DNA of 64,000 nt from Rhizobium sp. Root1203 (GTDB taxonomy: Bacteria > Pseudomonadota > Alphaproteobacteria > Rhizobiales > Rhizobiaceae). The translations under genes were made by a program, and so were the position numbers. The notes under the pieces were generated by a model, which saw nothing but the letters and a program-made list of their open reading frames with translations, had not been told where the DNA came from and ran no database searches. The DNA is taken from positions 542 to 64,541 of the forward strand of contig NZ_LMCW01000013.1 in NCBI RefSeq assembly GCF_001424945.1, read 5' to 3'. How positions within the stretch are numbered: position 1 is the stretch's first letter; every line of letters starts with the position of its first letter. Positions 60,208 to 64,000 of this stretch are shown in pieces.

Positions 60208-61188
60208 ATGCGAGGTTTTTCCGTCTACGTCGAAAATAAAGTTTCATCAGATTCCCCGTATTTCGTATCTGATACTCAGGTGCGGGCGGCCCTCGGGGTG
60301 CTGGCGGAGAACTTGGAGATCAATGTCAACTCGGAGCGATCTCCTGACCTAAAAGCCTTGGAGACTGCTCGCTATTTTATCGGCTCCGGTTTTGATCCAG
60401 CGCGGCTTAACCGCCACGGCGCTGCACTCAGACTTGTCCACTGCACGAGCGCTGGAGTCGAAATGTACATGCCTTTGGATTGGTTGCCCTCGAACGCGGC
60501 GCTGACCAATAGCAGTGGTGTCCACGCCGAAAAGGGCGGCGCGTTCGGAGCAATGATCGTATTGATGTTGTGTGAAGAGGTTCCTCGGCATATCCAAAAT
60601 CAGAGGCTACGCCGGTGGGATAATCGCCTGTCGGGCAGTATCGGCCGCAAGACGATCGCAATCTGTGGAATGGGCGCTCTAGGTTCGGCAATAGCGACCC
60701 GTCTTCGGCCGTTCGGTCCAAGGATCATTGGCATAAGTCGTACGGGGGCAGCTAACGAGGTTGCCGATGAGATGGTTGCTGTCGCGGACCTAAAGGATGT
60801 CCTTCCTCAAGCAGACTGCCTCGTTCTCAGCTGCCCGCTGACGACTGAGACGCGAGGCGTCATCGGCAAGGCCGAAATCGCTCTCATGAAACGCGGTTCC
60901 TCGATTTTCAACGTCGCCAGGGGGCCGGTGCTCGATAATCGAGCGCTGTGTGAGGCGCTGGCATCGGGTCATCTCAGCGGCGCAGCCTTGGACGTTTTTG
61001 ACCAAGAGCCATTACCGGCTGCCAGCCCGTTATGGGATGCTCCCAACCTTGTAATTTTTCCTCACATTTCGTGCGATGACTCGGAGGGCTACATTGATCG
61101 ATGCCTTTCCGTATTTGCTGAAAACGTTCGACGAGACTTTGCTGGCGAAGCATTTGTCAACCGAGTCAGCCGCGAGATCGGCTACTAA
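60208..61188 (+). CDS. D-2-hydroxyacid dehydrogenase
   Basis: This encodes 326 residues from ATG 60208, with AAAGGAG upstream; the in-frame extension to 60040 runs through the riboswitch. The NAD-binding Rossmann motif is ICGMGALGSAIATRL (about residues 153-167). The catalytic Arg is in NVARGPVLD, the Glu in DVFDQEPLP and the His in IFPHISCDD (about residue 291). The enzyme interconverts a 2-keto acid and a D-2-hydroxyacid, such as glyoxylate/hydroxypyruvate and glycolate/glycerate. It shares an operon with a GlcG-like protein. With its sigma-54 promoter it appears to belong to the same inducible system. Confidence 0.92.
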   Translation: MRGFSVYVENKVSSDSPYFVSDTQVRAALGVLAENLEINVNSERSPDLKALETARYFIGSGFDPARLNRHGAALRLVHCTSAGVEMYMPLDWLPSNAALTNSSGVHAEKGGAFGAMIVLMLCEEVPRHIQNQRLRRWDNRLSGSIGRKTIAICGMGALGSAIATRLRPFGPRIIGISRTGAANEVADEMVAVADLKDVLPQADCLVLSCPLTTETRGVIGKAEIALMKRGSSIFNVARGPVLDNRALCEALASGHLSGAALDVFDQEPLPAASPLWDAPNLVIFPHISCDDSEGYIDRCLSVFAENVRRDFAGEAFVNRVSREIGY

Positions 61189-61204
61189 CCCCAAGGAGAG
61201 TTCT

Positions 61205-61627
61205 TTGTCTAAGGCATTCAAACAGACGGCTGTTTTGTCTCATGAGGGTGCATTCGCGGCTCTTCGAGCCGCAGTTGAAAAAGCAATTGAGATCAACGTG
61301 CCGCAGTGCATCTTCATCGTGGATGCCAGCGGCGAAACTATCGCAAGCCTGAGAATGGATGGCGCAAAGTACCTTAGCATGCACACGGCACGCGCCAAGG
61401 CTCGAACTTCTGCTTCCATCCGAAACCCTACCGGCTCCATGGCACCCGATTTCGCAGTATCTGCAGGGATTGCATCGAACGGCGGCGTTACAAACCTTCC
61501 AGGCGGCCTGCCGATCCGCTTCAATGGTGAACTCGCGGGTGCGATCGGGGTGGGATCAGGTACTGGTGATCAGGACATCGAAGTCGGACGAGCTGCCCTC
61601 GCGGCAATTGGTGCTGATCCTGCATAG
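61205..61627 (+). CDS. GlcG/HbpS-family heme-binding-like protein
   Basis: This encodes 140 residues from TTG 61205, chosen because AAGGAGAG stands just upstream; other in-frame starts lie inside the previous gene. The GlcG/HbpS domain shows VPQCIFIVDASGETIASLRMDGAKYLSMHTARAKARTSASI (positions about 32-71) and VTNLPGGLPIRF with GAIGVGSGTGDQDIEVGRAALAAIG. The family occurs in glycolate (glc) operons and beside many 2-hydroxyacid or alcohol catabolic genes; a heme- or corrinoid-binding role is known for some. It is 16 bases after the dehydrogenase. Confidence 0.88.
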   Translation: MSKAFKQTAVLSHEGAFAALRAAVEKAIEINVPQCIFIVDASGETIASLRMDGAKYLSMHTARAKARTSASIRNPTGSMAPDFAVSAGIASNGGVTNLPGGLPIRFNGELAGAIGVGSGTGDQDIEVGRAALAAIGADPA

Positions 61628-61775
61628 CGGCTTCTATTCCGACTGATGGATGGCGCCGGGATATACGGCGATGCCCCGTATTGGGAGAAAGCGAGCGGTA
61701 TCAATGCATGAGCGCGTGATTGCTGCGTCAATTTCGTTATGACACCACTGACCAATCTCGCTGGAGATGTTGCCA

Positions 61776-62675
61776 ATGAAATATCATCAGATCGAAGCGT
61801 TCTATCAGGTGATGCTAACCGGCAGCATATCGAAGGCTGCTAACAATCTGGGCCGCACCCAACCCGCCGTCAGTATGACGATTGGGACACTTGAAGAGCA
61901 ACTTGCAACTAGGCTTTTTGACCGCCATGCCGGGCGCATCACGCCTCGGGCTGAAGCGCAGGTGTTGTTCGAGCAGATCGGACCGGTGATGCATCAACTG
62001 AATGACATTCGATACCGCTTTGGCCGGCTGGACTCTATCGCAGTTCCCAGGATTTCGATCATCTCGTCCAGCAACGTTGGGATGAACCTAGTGCCTTCGG
62101 CGATCTCGGACATCGCATCCTCAGGTCAAGAACTGCGGCTTATGAACGGTTCCGCTGCGACGATCGTTTCAGAAATGGAGAATCAGCGGCATGACCTGGC
62201 TGTGACAGATGAAGGTGCCGGGGAAGTTCCATTGAATTCTCCGCTTTTCGAGACTGAGGTGTTCCAAGTTCCAGTCTGCGCGGTCTATCCCAGAGGACTA
62301 TTGATCGCCACGGCGGGATCGATCTCAACGGAAGAGCTGATTGGCCATCAGATCTGCACCCTATATGAAGAAAATCGCGCGGCGCGTGACATCAGGGAGA
62401 AGCTGCACTCCCCGCGAGTGGAGTTCGCGAGTTTTTTCCCTATGGCCTGTTTCGCCGTTGCAAGCGGCAGTGTGGCCATAGTGGACTACATCACATGTAG
62501 TGCACTTAAAGCCCTCACGCTCGGCACACTTCAAGTTGAATATCGCCCCATAACCGACGCTGCCTCATCGCCGTACTATCTGCTCAGATCGCGCTATCGG
62601 TCTAGATCGAAAATGGCCGATCGGTGCTACGAGGCTGTCCGCGCGGCGCTAACTGACCAAGCGGCGGGCCAATAA
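61776..62675 (+). CDS. LysR-family transcriptional regulator
   Basis: This encodes 299 residues from ATG 61776, with GGAG 9 bases upstream; ATG 61767 is too close. The helix-turn-helix is LTGSISKAANNLGRTQPAVSMTIGTLEEQLATRLFDR (positions about 14-50). The C-terminal LysR substrate domain begins near residue 92 with ISIISSSNVGMNL. It lies between the GlcG gene and the enolase-superfamily gene, all rightward, so it may control either. No clear T-N11-A site was pinned down. Confidence 0.9.
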   Translation: MKYHQIEAFYQVMLTGSISKAANNLGRTQPAVSMTIGTLEEQLATRLFDRHAGRITPRAEAQVLFEQIGPVMHQLNDIRYRFGRLDSIAVPRISIISSSNVGMNLVPSAISDIASSGQELRLMNGSAATIVSEMENQRHDLAVTDEGAGEVPLNSPLFETEVFQVPVCAVYPRGLLIATAGSISTEELIGHQICTLYEENRAARDIREKLHSPRVEFASFFPMACFAVASGSVAIVDYITCSALKALTLGTLQVEYRPITDAASSPYYLLRSRYRSRSKMADRCYEAVRAALTDQAAGQ

Positions 62676-62856
62676 GCTAAACTTATACAGGTATCAGAAC
62701 TTCGATTTTGCGCTGATGCCGCATATCATGATCAATCTCCCTACCAGTCGACGGACCGGCTTTGGATGGCCGTTTCTTGAGTCAAACTCTGGCGTCGCTC
62801 CGAATATCTATTTCCAGCGGCGAACACTTACGATCGCCAATAAAGGGAGTGCGGCC

Positions 62857-64000
62857 ATGCGAGTTACCAACGTCCGGGCATACCGGATACCGACCGGAGG
62901 CGTTCGTCCGGTTCTGGTGGAAATCAGTACCGATGAGGGCGTCACTGGCTGGGGCGAAGCGGCGGTAGCCTATGGCCTTGGCGCTCGTGGAGCAGCCGGG
63001 ATGATTGCGGACTATGCCCCGCGCGTCATTGGTGCAGACCCCAGGTACCCTCGGCATGTCTACCACGACATTTATGACAACTCGTTCTGGACGAAGGGTG
63101 GGGGAGCGATCGCATTCGCGGCCGTCAGCTCTATCGATCAGGCGCTTTGGGATATCAAGGGCAAGTCAGCGGGTGTGCCGGTCTATGAGTTCTTCGGCGG
63201 CGCTTTCGCTCCGAAGGCGCAGGTTTACGCGAATGGCTGGAACTATCACTGCAACGACGCGCATGAATGGGCAAAAGCAGCAGAGCGGCCGCTCAAGGAT
63301 GGATACAAAATCCTGAAAAGCTATCCCTTTGCCACACAGCAGCCAGGTAGAACTCTTACGCACGTCCAGAAGCGCGCTCTCTCTCCCGAAGAGTTCACCA
63401 GGGCAGTCGAACGAGTTCGACTTCTGAAGGATGTCGTCGGCGATCAGGCAGAATTGATGATCGATCTCTCCGGCGGCATCAACAACGATCAGTTGTTCCG
63501 CTTCCTGGATGTCTGCGAAGAGCTGAACGTAATGTGGGTTGAAGAGCCGCTTGACGCGTTCAACCTCACGGGGCTCAAAAATCTCGGCGGACGTTACAAG
63601 TTCCCAATCGCGGCCGGGGAACGCGTTTATACCCGAAATGGCTTCCGTAACCTACTTGATACCGGTGCAATCGATGTGGTGATGCCCGACGTCGGAAACT
63701 GCGGCGGGGTCTTTGAACTCGTTCAGATCGCTTCGATGGCTGAAGCGTACAATGCTCGCGTGTCACCGCATAATTGCGCGTCGACCCTTTGCACCGCCGC
63801 ATCTCTGCAGGTTTGGGCAGCGTGTGCAAATGCTATGCCGCTTGAAATCTACCCGTATCTTCCGGAGTCACAGGGCTACGTACAGGTCCTAAAGAACTCT
63901 CCGGAAGACCGGATCAAGGATGGCTATCTCGATGTCGCGACGGACGTAGGATTGGGTGCCGAAGTCGATGCCGAGAAACTGAAGCCATATTGCGTCTTCG
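62857..64000 (+). CDS. Mandelate racemase/galactonate dehydratase-type enolase (partial)
   Basis: This runs 381 codons from ATG 62857 (AAGGGAG upstream) and leaves the window without a stop. The N-terminal capping domain starts MRVTNVRAYRIPTGGVRPVL. In the barrel the metal ligands are the Asp in LMIDLSGGIN, the Glu in WVEEPLD and the Glu in AAGERVY. Acid/base residues are the Lys of GYKILKSYP, the Asp of VVMPDVGN and the His of SPHNCAS. This pattern is that of acid-sugar dehydratases (galactonate/gluconate type) in the enolase superfamily. It would yield a 2-keto-3-deoxy sugar acid. It follows the LysR gene after 181 bp. Confidence 0.9.
   Translation, partial: MRVTNVRAYRIPTGGVRPVLVEISTDEGVTGWGEAAVAYGLGARGAAGMIADYAPRVIGADPRYPRHVYHDIYDNSFWTKGGGAIAFAAVSSIDQALWDIKGKSAGVPVYEFFGGAFAPKAQVYANGWNYHCNDAHEWAKAAERPLKDGYKILKSYPFATQQPGRTLTHVQKRALSPEEFTRAVERVRLLKDVVGDQAELMIDLSGGINNDQLFRFLDVCEELNVMWVEEPLDAFNLTGLKNLGGRYKFPIAAGERVYTRNGFRNLLDTGAIDVVMPDVGNCGGVFELVQIASMAEAYNARVSPHNCASTLCTAASLQVWAACANAMPLEIYPYLPESQGYVQVLKNSPEDRIKDGYLDVATDVGLGAEVDAEKLKPYCVF

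Noticed and set aside
62767..62780. TGGCCGTTTCTTGA resembling a sigma-54 promoter before the enolase-superfamily gene
   Set aside because: The spacing is one base short and the -12 GC is missing, unlike the three good sites nearby.
1..64000. tRNA, rRNA, CRISPR arrays, phage genes, replication origin or restriction/defence systems
   Set aside because: None was recognised on either strand by reading; no regularly spaced repeat array was seen.

Overview
The window looks like part of an alphaproteobacterial, probably rhizobial (Hyphomicrobiales), accessory region such as a chromid or megaplasmid. This is an inference from the GC-rich coding sequence, the very high density of ABC uptake systems with adjacent catabolic enzymes and dedicated regulators, the rhizobial style of several proteins (PmtA-like methyltransferase, glycerate kinase type 2, UgpC-type ATPase), and the scattered IS5, IS3, IS110 and serine-recombinase remnants. 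No rRNA, tRNA, CRISPR array or replication origin was seen.

Layout. 1-1.8 kb: the tail of an aldo/keto reductase, a decayed IS5-family transposase, a small EthD-domain gene and a second IS5 tail fragment. 1.8-10.5 kb: a two-component system divergent from a PmtA-like methyltransferase/DedA pair, a small secreted protein with an internal repeat, and an RND efflux pair. 10.7-28.6 kb: a large catabolic locus split by a LacI-type regulator. To the left are a thioesterase, glycerate 2-kinase and a muconolactone-isomerase-like protein. To the right are a polar amino-acid-type ABC importer, a CaiB/BaiF CoA-transferase, an SDR, a ribose-type ABC importer, an aldehyde dehydrogenase, a HAD phosphatase, a DapA-family aldolase, an enoyl-CoA hydratase and a GMC oxidoreductase. 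Six copies of a near-palindromic operator (GAAAACGATTTC and variants) stand at the LacI promoter and before three of the transcription units, so the locus appears to be one local regulon.

28.6-34.4 kb: a resolvase remnant, a TetR regulator divergent from an O-methyltransferase/NmrA/darcynin/MFS cluster, a truncated P-loop gene and an archaeal-type IMP cyclohydrolase. 34.7-42.6 kb: a compact GH42 beta-galactosidase operon (CUT1 ABC importer, DUF1349 protein) divergent from an AraC regulator. 42.7-44.1 kb: a scar of MocR, IS3 and IS110 remnants.

44.1-62.7 kb is the most striking part. A sigma-54 enhancer-binding regulator of the AcoR type sits between two leftward operons. One carries an aldehyde dehydrogenase, a flavin reductase and RibBA. 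The other carries an LLM-class (luciferase-like) flavin monooxygenase, a Pot-type ABC importer, a GMC oxidoreductase, a DAO-type oxidase and RidA. Both operons begin with near-consensus sigma-54 promoters (TGGCAC-N5-TTGC) preceded, about 100 bp upstream of the expected start, by the same GTCTCA-N4-TGAGA inverted repeat. A third sigma-54 promoter precedes a 2-hydroxyacid dehydrogenase/GlcG pair, and a tandem glycine riboswitch precedes a DadA-like oxidoreductase. Together these read as an inducible pathway for a nitrogen-containing substrate in which the FMN for the monooxygenase is supplied by a co-regulated RibBA and flavin reductase. The substrate is unknown. The window ends inside a mandelate racemase/galactonate dehydratase-type gene next to a LysR regulator.
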